Part shown: positions 22,072 through 29,839 of the stretch, piece by piece | Layout: each line of letters opens with the position of its first letter | How positions within the stretch are numbered: the first letter of the stretch is position 1 | From: a bacterium | GTDB lineage: Bacteria > Acidobacteriota > Terriglobia > Terriglobales > Acidobacteriaceae | DNA: 35,966 nt | Assembly (NCBI GenBank): GCA_026225095.1 | Contig: JAMFSC010000035.1 | Coordinates: 1-35,966 of the forward strand | Direction of reading: 5' to 3' | Made by a program: the position numbers and the translations under genes | Notes under the pieces: model-generated | Database searches by the model: none | Seen by the model: only the letters and a program-made list of their open reading frames with translations | Told to the model about the DNA's origin: nothing

Positions 22072-23768
22072 AAAACCTTCCCACCGCCCGCCAGCAGCTC
22101 ACAGCCATCGCCTGGCTGCGCAGCCGCCTCTTCCTCAACAACTTCCGCCGCAAAGGCGGCAAGGGCGAGGTCATCGCCCGCATCTTCCTCTATCCGCTGT
22201 TTGCCCTCCTCGCCATCTTCCCGATCGTCGGAGCCGGTGTCGGCGCCTTCTTCATCGTCTCCCGCAATCGCTTCGACTTCCTGCCCTATCTCCTCTGGGC
22301 CATCGCCTTCCTCTGGACCACCCTTACCATCAGCACCCAGGCTCAGGCACCCAGCTTCGACCTCGGAATGCTCATCCGCTTTCCCCTGCGCTTTTCCACC
22401 TACCTCGCTACCCGCCTCCTCTTCGGCCTGCTCGATGTCCCGACCGTGGTCTCCTCGCTCTCCCTCTTCGCCGCCACCATCGGCATTGGCATCGCCCGCC
22501 CCGAGCTCTTCCCCGCCGCCGCACTCGTCCTCCTCCTGCTCGATCTCACCATCCTGTTCTTCTTTCGCATGATCTTTCTCTGGTTCGAGCGACTCTTCGC
22601 CCAGCGCAAGACCCGCGAGCTCATCATGGGCCTCTTCTTCGTCGGCATGCTCGCCTTCCAGTACGTCAACGTCACCGTCAACAGTGGCAACCACAAGGCG
22701 AGCACACCCGCGGAGCAGGCCCACCACACCCGGCGCATCGGCATCGCCATGCGCGCAGCTCACGCCGCCGCCCCCGTCCTCAACGCCCTCCCTCCAGGCC
22801 TCGCCGCCACCGCCATCCGCGACCTCGCAGCCCGCAAGCCGACCCAGGCCATCCTCCCCACCCTCGGCATCTGCGCCTTCGCCGCCGCCTTCCTCGGCAT
22901 CTTCGCCCGCCGGCTTCGCGGAGAGTTCCACGGCGAAAGCTTCAGCGAAACCGCTGCCCCCGCCGCAACACCCCCACCCATCGCCGCAGTCCCCAGCAGC
23001 CCATCCCTCACCCTCACCCCTACCCAAACCCTGTCGTCGACCCCGAGACTCTCCCCGGTCCTTGCCGCCTGCATGATCAAGGAGATCCGTTACATCACCC
23101 GTTCCGGCCCCCTGTTGATCCCGCTCATCGCCCCTGTCTTCATGGCGTTCATCATCGTCACCCGTTCCGGCCTGGCCAACCACTCCGGACCCTGGCTCCT
23201 CCCCGCCACCCTCGCCTACGTCCTGCTCGCTCTCACCGCCAACATGTACAACATCCTCGGCATCGACGGCGTGGGCGTCCAGCTCTACTTCCTCGCTCCG
23301 ATCCGCTTCTCCGACGTCATCCTCGCCAAGAACCTCGTAGGACTCGCCCTCATCGCCGTCGAAGTCCTCATCACCTCCGCCATCGTGCTCTCCACCAGCG
23401 CCACACCCGACCTTCCAAGCCTCCTGTCCACCTACCTCTGGCTTGCCTTTACTCTCCTGATCTCGCTCACCCTGGGCAATATCCGCTCCATCTACTCCCC
23501 CCGCCTCATCGATCTCAGCAAATTCCGCCGCAGCCGCCAGGGCCAGCTCAACGTCCTCATCGGCCTCCTGATCCTCATCCTCTGCGCCGCCCTCGGAGCC
23601 GCCGTCCTCTACCTCGCCTCCCACATCCACCAGCCCTGGCTGCCCGTCCCCGTCTTTGCCCTCCTCACCGCCCTCGCCGGGATCTTTTACCGTCTCAACC
23701 TCGATCACCTCGAACAGATCGCACTGGACCGCCGCGAGATCATCAGCTCCGAACTCTGCAAGACCTAG
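22059..23768 (+). CDS. ABC transporter permease, large membrane protein
   Basis: This is a 569-residue membrane protein with roughly twelve hydrophobic segments spread over two halves, separated by a Pro/Ala-rich linker around residues 300-330 (APAATPPPIAAVPSS). It starts inside the last codons of the ATPase gene, so it is the partner membrane component. A single 569-residue chain is about twice the size of a common ABC-2 permease and may represent both membrane halves in one protein. A cytoplasmic N-terminal stretch (LRSRLFLNNFRRKGGKGEV) contains the positively charged motif often seen in such exporters. Direction is probably export, because no substrate-binding protein is present. Confidence 0.8.
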   Translation: MAGLENLPTARQQLTAIAWLRSRLFLNNFRRKGGKGEVIARIFLYPLFALLAIFPIVGAGVGAFFIVSRNRFDFLPYLLWAIAFLWTTLTISTQAQAPSFDLGMLIRFPLRFSTYLATRLLFGLLDVPTVVSSLSLFAATIGIGIARPELFPAAALVLLLLDLTILFFFRMIFLWFERLFAQRKTRELIMGLFFVGMLAFQYVNVTVNSGNHKASTPAEQAHHTRRIGIAMRAAHAAAPVLNALPPGLAATAIRDLAARKPTQAILPTLGICAFAAAFLGIFARRLRGEFHGESFSETAAPAATPPPIAAVPSSPSLTLTPTQTLSSTPRLSPVLAACMIKEIRYITRSGPLLIPLIAPVFMAFIIVTRSGLANHSGPWLLPATLAYVLLALTANMYNILGIDGVGVQLYFLAPIRFSDVILAKNLVGLALIAVEVLITSAIVLSTSATPDLPSLLSTYLWLAFTLLISLTLGNIRSIYSPRLIDLSKFRRSRQGQLNVLIGLLILILCAALGAAVLYLASHIHQPWLPVPVFALLTALAGIFYRLNLDHLEQIALDRREIISSELCKT

Positions 23769-23860
23769 CGCGCCCCAATCAGCATCGAACGATAGTCAGG
23801 AAGTTTCTTCCTCCTGTCCGCTCTCGCCCTTCTCCGGCAGGGCTGAAAGGGACCAACTCG

Positions 23861-24874
23861 ATGAGCCTCCGCATCAGCCTCCTCCTCGCAAGCCTCCTCA
23901 CCACCGCCACCGCCCAACAGCCCGCCGACCCTCATACCATGCGCCTGGACGTCATCGTGACGCCAAAGGCCGGCGTCCCAATCCCCGGCCTGCTACAACA
24001 GGATTTCACCCTCCTCGACAATAAGTCCGCGCAGCCCATCACCTCGTTCAAGGCCGTCAACCTCCACCAGGAGCCTGTAAAAGTCATCCTCATCATTGAC
24101 GGAGTCAACACCAGCTTCCTCCGCGTCTCCTACGTCCAGCAGGAGGCCCAGAAGTTTCTCAAGGCCAACGAAGGCCGCCTCGCCCAGCCGACCTCCATCG
24201 CCGTCGTCACCGACAAAGGCACCGAAATAGAGCCTTCCTTCTCGCTCGACGGCAACGCCCTGAGCGCCTCGCTCGACCACTACTCCGTCGGCCTTCGCCA
24301 GATCACCCGGTCCAGCGGCATCTGGGGTGCCGACGAGCGTACCCAGATCTCCATCGGCGCACTGCGCCAGATCACCACCTACGCCGCCACCCTCCCCGGC
24401 CGCAAGGTTCTCCTCTGGATATCGCCCGGCTGGCCCCTGCTGTCGGGTGTGCGCATCGATCTCGACAATCGCCAGCGTCAGCAGATCTTTCACGATATAG
24501 TCTCCTTTTCGAAAGCTCTGCAGCAGTCGGACGTGAGCATCTACAACATCAACCCGCTCGGCCCGGAAGAGGATCTCAGCCGCGCCAGCTACTATCAATC
24601 CTTCACCAAGGGAATCAGCAGGCCCGGCGACACCGATCTCGCTGACCTGAGCCTTCAGGTCCTCGCCGTCCAGAGTGGAGGTCTCGTCCTCAGCGGCAGC
24701 AGCGACGTGGCCAACATCCTCCAGAAGTGCGTCGCCGACACCCAGTCCTGGTACGAGCTCACCTTCACCCCCGCCTCCGCGGAGAAGCCGGACGAGTATC
24801 ACCACATCCAGATCAACATCGACAAACCGGGCCTCATCGCCCGCACCCGCGACGGATACTACGCCCAGCCCTGA
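23861..24874 (+). CDS. VWFA-related Acidobacteria-type secreted protein
   Basis: This is a 337-residue protein with a signal peptide (MSLRISLLLASLLTTATAQ). The start of the mature part (RLDVIVTPKAGVPIPGL, QDFTLLDN) is the usual opening of the VWFA-related acidobacterial domain, followed by a von Willebrand A-like core: VKVILIIDGVNTSF stands at the place of the MIDAS strand, but with D-x-V-N in place of D-x-S-x-S. The ending (YELTFTPASAEKPDEYHHI then a strand with PGLIARTRDGYYA) is typical of this family. The role is unknown; export and a protein-protein or metal-ion contact are expected. The ATG at 23861 has AAAGGGA about 10 nt upstream. It lies 92 nt after the permease and may share its mRNA. 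Confidence 0.88.
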   Translation: MSLRISLLLASLLTTATAQQPADPHTMRLDVIVTPKAGVPIPGLLQQDFTLLDNKSAQPITSFKAVNLHQEPVKVILIIDGVNTSFLRVSYVQQEAQKFLKANEGRLAQPTSIAVVTDKGTEIEPSFSLDGNALSASLDHYSVGLRQITRSSGIWGADERTQISIGALRQITTYAATLPGRKVLLWISPGWPLLSGVRIDLDNRQRQQIFHDIVSFSKALQQSDVSIYNINPLGPEEDLSRASYYQSFTKGISRPGDTDLADLSLQVLAVQSGGLVLSGSSDVANILQKCVADTQSWYELTFTPASAEKPDEYHHIQINIDKPGLIARTRDGYYAQP

Positions 24875-24925
24875 CCGCGCCAATCACTCTCAGCCTGTCG
24901 TCATCCCGACGCAAGCACGCCCAAA

Positions 24926-25447
24926 TCAAACATGCCACTCCTCCCCGAGCGCAGCCCTCATCTCCTTCTTCCTCTGCGTCTCTCCCGCCCGCATCTCCCG
25001 CCGCCGACCCGCGTCTTCATGCCGCCGCTTCTGATGCTCCGTCTCCGGAACGACCTGCGGAACCACTTGCCGTACGCCCTCCCGGTTGATCGCGACAAAC
25101 GTCAGATAGGCCGAAGACACATGCCGTAGTCTCTGCTCGACCACGTCCTCCACCATCACCCTTACCCCAACCTCCATCGACGTCCTGTAGGCCCGATTCA
25201 CGCTGGCCTTCAGGATCAGCAACTCCCCCACCCGCACCGGCGACAGAAAATCCAGATGATCCATCGACGCCGTCACCGTAAACGACCTTGCATGACGGCT
25301 CGCGGCCATCGCCCCCACCAGGTCGATGTACTGCATCAGCCGCCCGCCAAACAGAAACCCCAAAGCATTCGAATCCGAAGGAAACACGATCTCACTTCGC
25401 TCCGACTGCGACTCCGCCACCGTCCTCGACTTCGCCTCATCACTCAT
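24926..25447 (-). CDS. Acyl-CoA thioesterase (hotdog, YciA/BFIT-like)
   Basis: This is a 173-residue acyl-CoA hydrolase. The hotdog core includes the conserved FPSDSNALGFLFGGRLMQYID region with the catalytic Asp/Asn-type motif, then TASMDHLDFLSPVRVGE and the C-terminal strand YLTFVAI. The usual domain ends near residue 130; the remaining 40 residues are strongly charged (RRHEDAGRRREMRAGETQRK and following) and probably helical. The start is ATG at 25447; in-frame codons upstream pass through a family A repeat and are not protein-like. No clear ribosome-binding site is seen. It is divergent from the TPR gene at 25623. The acyl chain preferred cannot be read from the sequence. Confidence 0.88.
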   Translation of the reverse strand: MSDEAKSRTVAESQSERSEIVFPSDSNALGFLFGGRLMQYIDLVGAMAASRHARSFTVTASMDHLDFLSPVRVGELLILKASVNRAYRTSMEVGVRVMVEDVVEQRLRHVSSAYLTFVAINREGVRQVVPQVVPETEHQKRRHEDAGRRREMRAGETQRKKEMRAALGEEWHV

Positions 25448-25517
25448 CCCACCAGCATCACCAATCCAGCCCCGGAACGCAACCCACCGGAAGATGGCTA
25501 TCCCGAGTCTCGTCAGA

Positions 25518-25596
25518 AAATATCGATTGCGACCATCGGGAGCACCCAGCGAAGCGGTATGCAAGTCACGAAGTGACCGCCCCACGCGCAGTGGGC
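25518..25596 (+). repeat. Family A repeat, single copy R5
   Basis: It contains ATATCGATTGCGACCATCGG, GTCACGAAGTGAC and the second stem CCCAC-gcgca-GTGGG. It fills the divergent gap between the thioesterase and TPR genes, ending 14 nt before the TPR -10 hexamer. Confidence 0.85.
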
Positions 25597-25622
25597 TCTT
25601 GATCGGTTCTAAACTAGCCTTT

Positions 25623-25937
25623 ATGGACCGCATCCCCCTCCTCACCGAGATCCTCGCCCAGAATCCCACCGACTCCTTCGCCCGCTACGGCCTCGCCATG
25701 GCCCTCTCCGAAGCCAACCGCACGGAAGAAGCCCTCGCCCAGTTCGACCAGCTCCGCATCCTCAATCCGGACTACGTTCCCGGCTACCAGATGGCCGGCC
25801 AGCTCCTCGTCCGCCTCTCCCGCATGGAGGATGCCCGCGACTTCCTCAATCAGGGAATCGCCGCCGCCACCCGCACCAGCAACCACCACGCTCTCGCCGA
25901 GATGCAGGCCCTCATCGACGATCTTCCACCTGGCTAG
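25623..25937 (+). CDS. Small TPR-repeat protein
   Basis: This 104-residue protein is made of about two and a half tetratricopeptide repeats (PTDSFARYGLAMALSEANRT, EEALAQFDQLRILNPDY, GYQMAGQLLVRLSRMEDARD), with the A8, G15/Y24 and A27-type positions visible. It has no signal peptide or membrane segment. TPR proteins act as protein-binding scaffolds; no partner is evident. TAAACT (25610-25615) ends 7 nt before the ATG and no ribosome-binding site is present, so leaderless initiation is likely. A family B repeat follows the stop codon. Similar small TPR proteins are widely scattered in Acidobacteria; the function is unknown. Confidence 0.85.
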   Translation: MDRIPLLTEILAQNPTDSFARYGLAMALSEANRTEEALAQFDQLRILNPDYVPGYQMAGQLLVRLSRMEDARDFLNQGIAAATRTSNHHALAEMQALIDDLPPG

Positions 25938-26057
25938 ATGCAGATTGCCTGCTGGTATGAAGTTGGGTGCCCCACCTTCGGCGCAACGTTTCACCGCGCC
26001 TAAGGTGGGCAGGCCACCACAGCATCGGGCCACCGACTCTATACCATGACCCAATCC
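25938..26057 (+). repeat. Family B palindromic repeat, copy B3
   Basis: Core arms lie at 25971-25984 and 25996-26009 with an 11-nt loop and one C/T mismatch; the 5' arm starts 34 nt after the TPR stop. Outer flanks TGGTATGAAGT (near 25954) and ACTCTATACCA (near 26036) pair in most positions, so the full element is a long imperfect palindrome of about 110 nt. Confidence 0.85.
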
Positions 26058-26169
26058 GAGCTGAGACTGTTCACCCCACCACAACCCACGTCCCATTCTT
26101 GCCACGACACCCGCCCGGGCCGGCCATCCTCGAATCCTTCCCCGGCCTCGGGCGTCTATAGTTAAACCT

Positions 26170-27726
26170 ATGGCGAACTCCCTTCCCGCAAATCTGCCAA
26201 CCACGCTCGGCCAACTCCGCACCTCCCAGTACACCCCCGAACTTCTCGGCCGCAGCGTCAAGGAAGAACTCCGCGAAAACCTCATCGCCCGCCTCCGCGC
26301 CAACGCCGCCTCCGATATCAAGCAGCCCATGTTCGCCGGAGTCATCGGCTACGAAGACACCGTCGTCCCCCAGATCGTCAACGCCGTCCTCTCCAAGCAC
26401 AACTTCATCCTCCTCGGCCTCCGCGGCCAGGCCAAATCGCGCATCCTCCGCGCCCTCACTACCCTCCTCGATCCCGTCACCCCCTACGTCGCCGGCTCCG
26501 AGCTCCGCGACAACCCCTACGCCCCCCTCTCAAAGTTCGCCAAAGACCTGATCGCCCGCCTCGGCGACGCCACCCCCATCGCATGGCTCACCCCCGACGA
26601 CCGTTACGTCGAAAAGCTGGCTACCCCCGACGTCACCGTCGCAGACCTCGTCGGAGACATCGACCCCATCAAGGCCGCTCGCTCCGGCCAGGATCTCGGC
26701 TCCGAGCTCACCATGCACTACGGCCTCCTGCCCCGCGCCAACCGCGGCATCTTCGCCATCAACGAGGTCCCCGACCTCGCCGGCAAGATCCAGGTCGCGC
26801 TCTTCAACATCATGCAGGAAGGCGACATCCAGATTAAGGGCTACCCCGTTCGCCTCCCCCTCGACGTGGCCATCGTCTTCTCCGCCAACCCCGAGGACTA
26901 CACCGCCCGCGGAAAAATCGTCACTCCCCTGAAAGACCGCATCGGCTCTGAGATCCGCACTCACTACCCCGAGTCCATCGACGAAGCCATCGCCATCACC
27001 CAGCAGGAGGCCTGGTCGAATCGTGGAGCCGCCTCCGAGATCCACGTCCCCCACTACATCTCGCAGATCGTCGAGACCATCGCCTTCGCCGCACGCGAGG
27101 ACAAGAAGGTCGACAAGCGCTCCGGCGTCTCGCAGCGCCTGCCCATCTCCACCATGGAGCTCGTCATCTCAAACGCCGAGCGCCGGGCGTTTCTGCACAA
27201 CGAGACCCTGGCCGTTCCAAGAGTGGCGGACATTATCGCCGCCCTCCCCGGCATCACCGGCAAGATCGAGCTCGAGTACGAAGGTGAGATGCGCGGAGCC
27301 GACACCGTCGTCCGCGAGATCATCCGCGCCAGCGTAGCCAGCGTCTTCGACCAGTACTTCGCCGACACCAACACCCAGCAGATCGAGCAGTGGTTTAACC
27401 TGGGCGGGACCGTATCCCTCACCGACGCCCACTCCGCATCCGGCTCCCTGAAAGAGCTGAAGCAGATCCAGGGACTCTTCGAAAAGCTTACCCCCCTCAA
27501 GCTCGAAAAAAACTCCCCACCCGAGATCGCCGTCTCCGCCGCCGAGTTCCTCCTCGAGGGAATGACCGCCCACAAGCGCCTCTCCCGCACCGAGGAGCGG
27601 GCCTTCACCGCCGCTGAAAAGAAGTCCCGCAACGATCAGGCCGCAAACTACGCGGAGCGCATACGCGAAAAAGAGATGGAACGCGACGAAGCGGCCCGGA
27701 ACCGCACCCGCCGCGGCTTCAACTAG
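26170..27726 (+). CDS. MoxR/magnesium-chelatase-like AAA+ ATPase
   Basis: This is a 518-residue AAA+ protein. The Walker A is LLGLRGQAKSRI (G-x-x-G-x-x-K-S form) and the Walker B position reads GIFAINEVPDL, with Asn where most AAA+ proteins have Asp; I recall the same Asn in related chelatase-like proteins of this subfamily, so it may not mean loss of activity. Sensor 1 is FSANPEDYT and the Arg-rich TPLKDRIGSEIRTHYP follows. The C-terminal 200 residues are helical. Such ATPases usually act with a VWA protein encoded alongside to remodel or metallate a target; no such partner follows here. TATAGT (26157-26162) ends 7 nt before the ATG without a ribosome-binding site, so leaderless initiation is likely. 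Confidence 0.88.
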   Translation: MANSLPANLPTTLGQLRTSQYTPELLGRSVKEELRENLIARLRANAASDIKQPMFAGVIGYEDTVVPQIVNAVLSKHNFILLGLRGQAKSRILRALTTLLDPVTPYVAGSELRDNPYAPLSKFAKDLIARLGDATPIAWLTPDDRYVEKLATPDVTVADLVGDIDPIKAARSGQDLGSELTMHYGLLPRANRGIFAINEVPDLAGKIQVALFNIMQEGDIQIKGYPVRLPLDVAIVFSANPEDYTARGKIVTPLKDRIGSEIRTHYPESIDEAIAITQQEAWSNRGAASEIHVPHYISQIVETIAFAAREDKKVDKRSGVSQRLPISTMELVISNAERRAFLHNETLAVPRVADIIAALPGITGKIELEYEGEMRGADTVVREIIRASVASVFDQYFADTNTQQIEQWFNLGGTVSLTDAHSASGSLKELKQIQGLFEKLTPLKLEKNSPPEIAVSAAEFLLEGMTAHKRLSRTEERAFTAAEKKSRNDQAANYAERIREKEMERDEAARNRTRRGFN

Positions 27727-27846
27727 ATCGGATTGCCTGTTGGTATAAAGTCGGGTGCCCCACCTTCGCGACACGCCTCATCGTCGCTAAGGTGGGCTGA
27801 AGCGCACGGCACCCAACGCCAACCACTACCTTCAGCGAATCCGCTG
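27727..27846 (+). repeat. Family B palindromic repeat, copy B4
   Basis: Core arms at 27759-27772 and 27783-27796 (one mismatch) start 33 nt after the stop codon. The inner stem here is GCGAC/GTCGC in place of GGCGC/GCGCC in B1-B3, which keeps pairing. The upstream flank GGATTGCCTGTTGGTATAAA matches the reverse complement of the downstream flank of B1. Confidence 0.85.
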
Positions 27847-27896
27847 TAAGCGTGGGAAGAACCTCCTGATTCGCACTGTTGCCCTGAGTAATTCGA

Positions 27897-27926
27897 TTGT
27901 CGAAATCGTACGTCTCAAGGTAGACT
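27897..27926 (+). promoter_or_regulatory. Promoter for the SelL-like gene
   Basis: TTGTCG (27897-27902) and TAGACT (27921-27926) are 18 nt apart. The expected start gives a leader of about 30 nt, unlike the leaderless genes around it. Confidence 0.4.
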
Positions 27927-27964
27927 CCTCGGCAGGCCCAACCTCCATCCGAAGCGAGTCCCCC

Positions 27965-28537
27965 ATGCCTTCTGCCGTCTATTCCGGCTCTCTGAGCCCG
28001 ACACTCGGGACGGGAGTTGACCAGCCACTGGCCCAAACGCTCGCCGCGATGCGCACCGAATCCGGCGCCACCCTCCTGGACCTTGCCGACGCCTCACCCA
28101 TCCTGCTCATCTTCCTCCGCCACTTCGGCTGTTCCTTCTGTCGAGCCGCCATCGCCAGCGTCGCCGAGATCCGCCCCAAGCTCGACGCCCGCGGCGTACG
28201 CCCCATCTTCGTCCACCTCGGAACTCCCGAGTTGGCCAAACACTACTTCGACTACTACCATCTCGAATCGGTCGAACGCATCAGCAACCCCGACGCATCC
28301 TTCTACCAGCACCCCAACTTCGGCCTGGCCCGGATGCATCCCATCCGCCATCTCTTCAGCCCCCGCGTCTACTACGGCTGGCTCAAGGGAGCACTCATCA
28401 AGCACGGAATAGGGCGCATCAAGGACGACGGCCACCAGATGCCCGGAATCTTCTTCCTCAAAGGCCCAAAGATTATCCGCCACTTCCGCTACCGCACCAT
28501 CGCCGACGAACCCGATCTGCTCAAGCTCTGCGCCTAG
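27965..28537 (+). CDS. SelL-like thioredoxin-fold redox protein (CxxC form)
   Basis: This 190-residue thioredoxin-fold protein is of the AhpC/SelL-related kind. The active site is C56-S-F-C59 in LRHFGCSFCRAAI, at the place where SelL proteins carry a U-x-x-U or C-x-x-C pair. No in-frame TGA is present, so it is a pure cysteine form. Further family features are FVHLGTPE and, near the end, MPGIFFLKGPKIIRHFRYRT. It probably reduces a peroxide or a protein disulfide, but the natural substrate of the family is not known. No signal peptide is seen, so it is cytoplasmic. The stop codon overlaps that of the convergent M23 peptidase gene in a single CTAG. Confidence 0.85.
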   Translation: MPSAVYSGSLSPTLGTGVDQPLAQTLAAMRTESGATLLDLADASPILLIFLRHFGCSFCRAAIASVAEIRPKLDARGVRPIFVHLGTPELAKHYFDYYHLESVERISNPDASFYQHPNFGLARMHPIRHLFSPRVYYGWLKGALIKHGIGRIKDDGHQMPGIFFLKGPKIIRHFRYRTIADEPDLLKLCA

Positions 28538-29574
28538 CCGCCGATCTTCGGGTCCCCAACCACGCTCATATCGGCCATCGTCACCCGCAGATATTTATGC
28601 GGATTCACCGGCGCGTTCCTCACCCGGACCTCATAGTGAACATGATTTCCGGTCGTCCGGCCGCTATGCCCGACATACCCGATCACCTGTCCCCGCGCGA
28701 CCGTCTGCCCTCCCATCACCGCGAACCCCGACATATGCCCATAGCACGTCTCGATCCCGTGACCGTGGTCGATCACCACCTCGCGCCCATACCCATTTAC
28801 CATCCCGGCAGAAGCGATTACCCCATCCGCCGTCGCCCGAACCGGAGTCCCGAGCGGAGCCTGAATATCCACGCCCTTATGAAACTCCCCTTCGCCGTTA
28901 CCGAGGACAGGATCTTCCCGCTGCCCAAAGCTGCTCGAGATCGGCCCCACGACCGGCCACAGTGAAGGCATCTCCGCGCCCCCACCGACACTCGGCACAC
29001 CGACGTTGAAGCCGCGAATACTTCCAAACCCCGGTCCCGTCGACAACGACCCCGCGATCGCCCGAGCCGTCGACCCGCTCAGCGCCGAAGACCGCAAAGC
29101 GTAAAACGTATCCACCGATTTGAAATAGCTGTCATCACTCAGATTCGCCGGGTCTACCACCGCCGCGCTCGCATCGACGACGTGCTTTGTCTGGCTCTTC
29201 CCGATTCGCAGCCGCCCCATCGGAATCGCCAGCTTGCTCGTCGTCAGACCATACAGCGCCGAAACCTCAGTAGCCAGCGAACCCAGCGAAGCCGCCTGCA
29301 CGTCCTTCTCATGATTCTGCTGCTCCAGGTGCGCGTAGTCCTTCCGCAGCGAATCCTGGTCATGCCGCAACTGGTTGAAACGCGCCGTTTTGATCAGCAT
29401 GCGCGAGTACGATCCCGCCATCCCCGTGATCGTGAACATCCCGATCCCCGCCGCCGCCACAAACACATAGGCGTACCGTAGCGGAACGGGTATCTTGTGC
29501 AGCGTCCCATCCGGATCGCGGCCAACAAAAACGATATAGAAGCGCCGCTTCGAACTGCCGATCTTTCGCGTCAA
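28534..29574 (-). CDS. M23-family peptidase (LytM-type), membrane anchored
   Basis: This 346-residue protein has a short cytoplasmic start, one membrane segment (about 34-56), a coiled-coil stretch (about 66-100), and a C-terminal M23 domain from about 205. Zinc ligands fit H232 and D236 (FHKGVDIQAP) and H313 (HVHYEVR), with H280 as catalytic His (YGHMSGF). The enzyme would cut peptidoglycan cross-bridges or act as a cell-division/envelope regulator. The architecture (TM, coiled coil, LytM) resembles envelope-division factors. The start is TTG at 29574, with AAGGA 6-7 nt upstream. The gene converges with the SelL-like gene, sharing CTAG. Confidence 0.92.
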   Translation of the reverse strand: MTRKIGSSKRRFYIVFVGRDPDGTLHKIPVPLRYAYVFVAAAGIGMFTITGMAGSYSRMLIKTARFNQLRHDQDSLRKDYAHLEQQNHEKDVQAASLGSLATEVSALYGLTTSKLAIPMGRLRIGKSQTKHVVDASAAVVDPANLSDDSYFKSVDTFYALRSSALSGSTARAIAGSLSTGPGFGSIRGFNVGVPSVGGGAEMPSLWPVVGPISSSFGQREDPVLGNGEGEFHKGVDIQAPLGTPVRATADGVIASAGMVNGYGREVVIDHGHGIETCYGHMSGFAVMGGQTVARGQVIGYVGHSGRTTGNHVHYEVRVRNAPVNPHKYLRVTMADMSVVGDPKIGG

Positions 29575-29839
29575 CGAGATTCCTTATCCTGTTCCAGCCT
29601 TACCTTTGCCTTATCGGCCATCGCCGAAAACCAATGAGCCTCGGCAAATCGAATTCGCCGATCCTCATTTCCAAAACGACAACCCGACTCGCGAATCTCG
29701 ACCGCGCACTTTCATAGTCTAGCAAGCGCCCCCGGATGGGGCAAACGATCCGTGCCTATCCAGACGCTTCTCGTTCATCCTACGACTACAATCTCACCTG
29801 TCTTTTTCAGCCGCACAAAACGCGTATCCTCCCACCAGC
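29575..29839. other. Divergent intergenic gap between the M23 peptidase and thiL
   Basis: This 265-nt gap holds the ribosome-binding site of the peptidase at its left end and TATCCT (29825-29830), ending 9 nt before the thiL ATG, at its right end. Nothing else stands out. Confidence 0.5.

Noticed and set aside
22068..23708. Minus-strand frame of 546 codons opposite the permease
   Set aside because: It is Gly/Glu/Asp-rich low-complexity sequence without domain features; the plus-strand frame has clear membrane segments.
21830..23860. In-frame 5' extension of the VWFA-related gene by more than 670 codons
   Set aside because: It passes through the ABC ATPase and permease genes in another frame and is Pro/Arg/His-rich; the signal peptide at 23861 gives a natural start.
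28128..28143. Selenocysteine in the SelL-like protein
   Set aside because: The active site reads as two normal Cys codons and there is no in-frame TGA or SECIS-like need.
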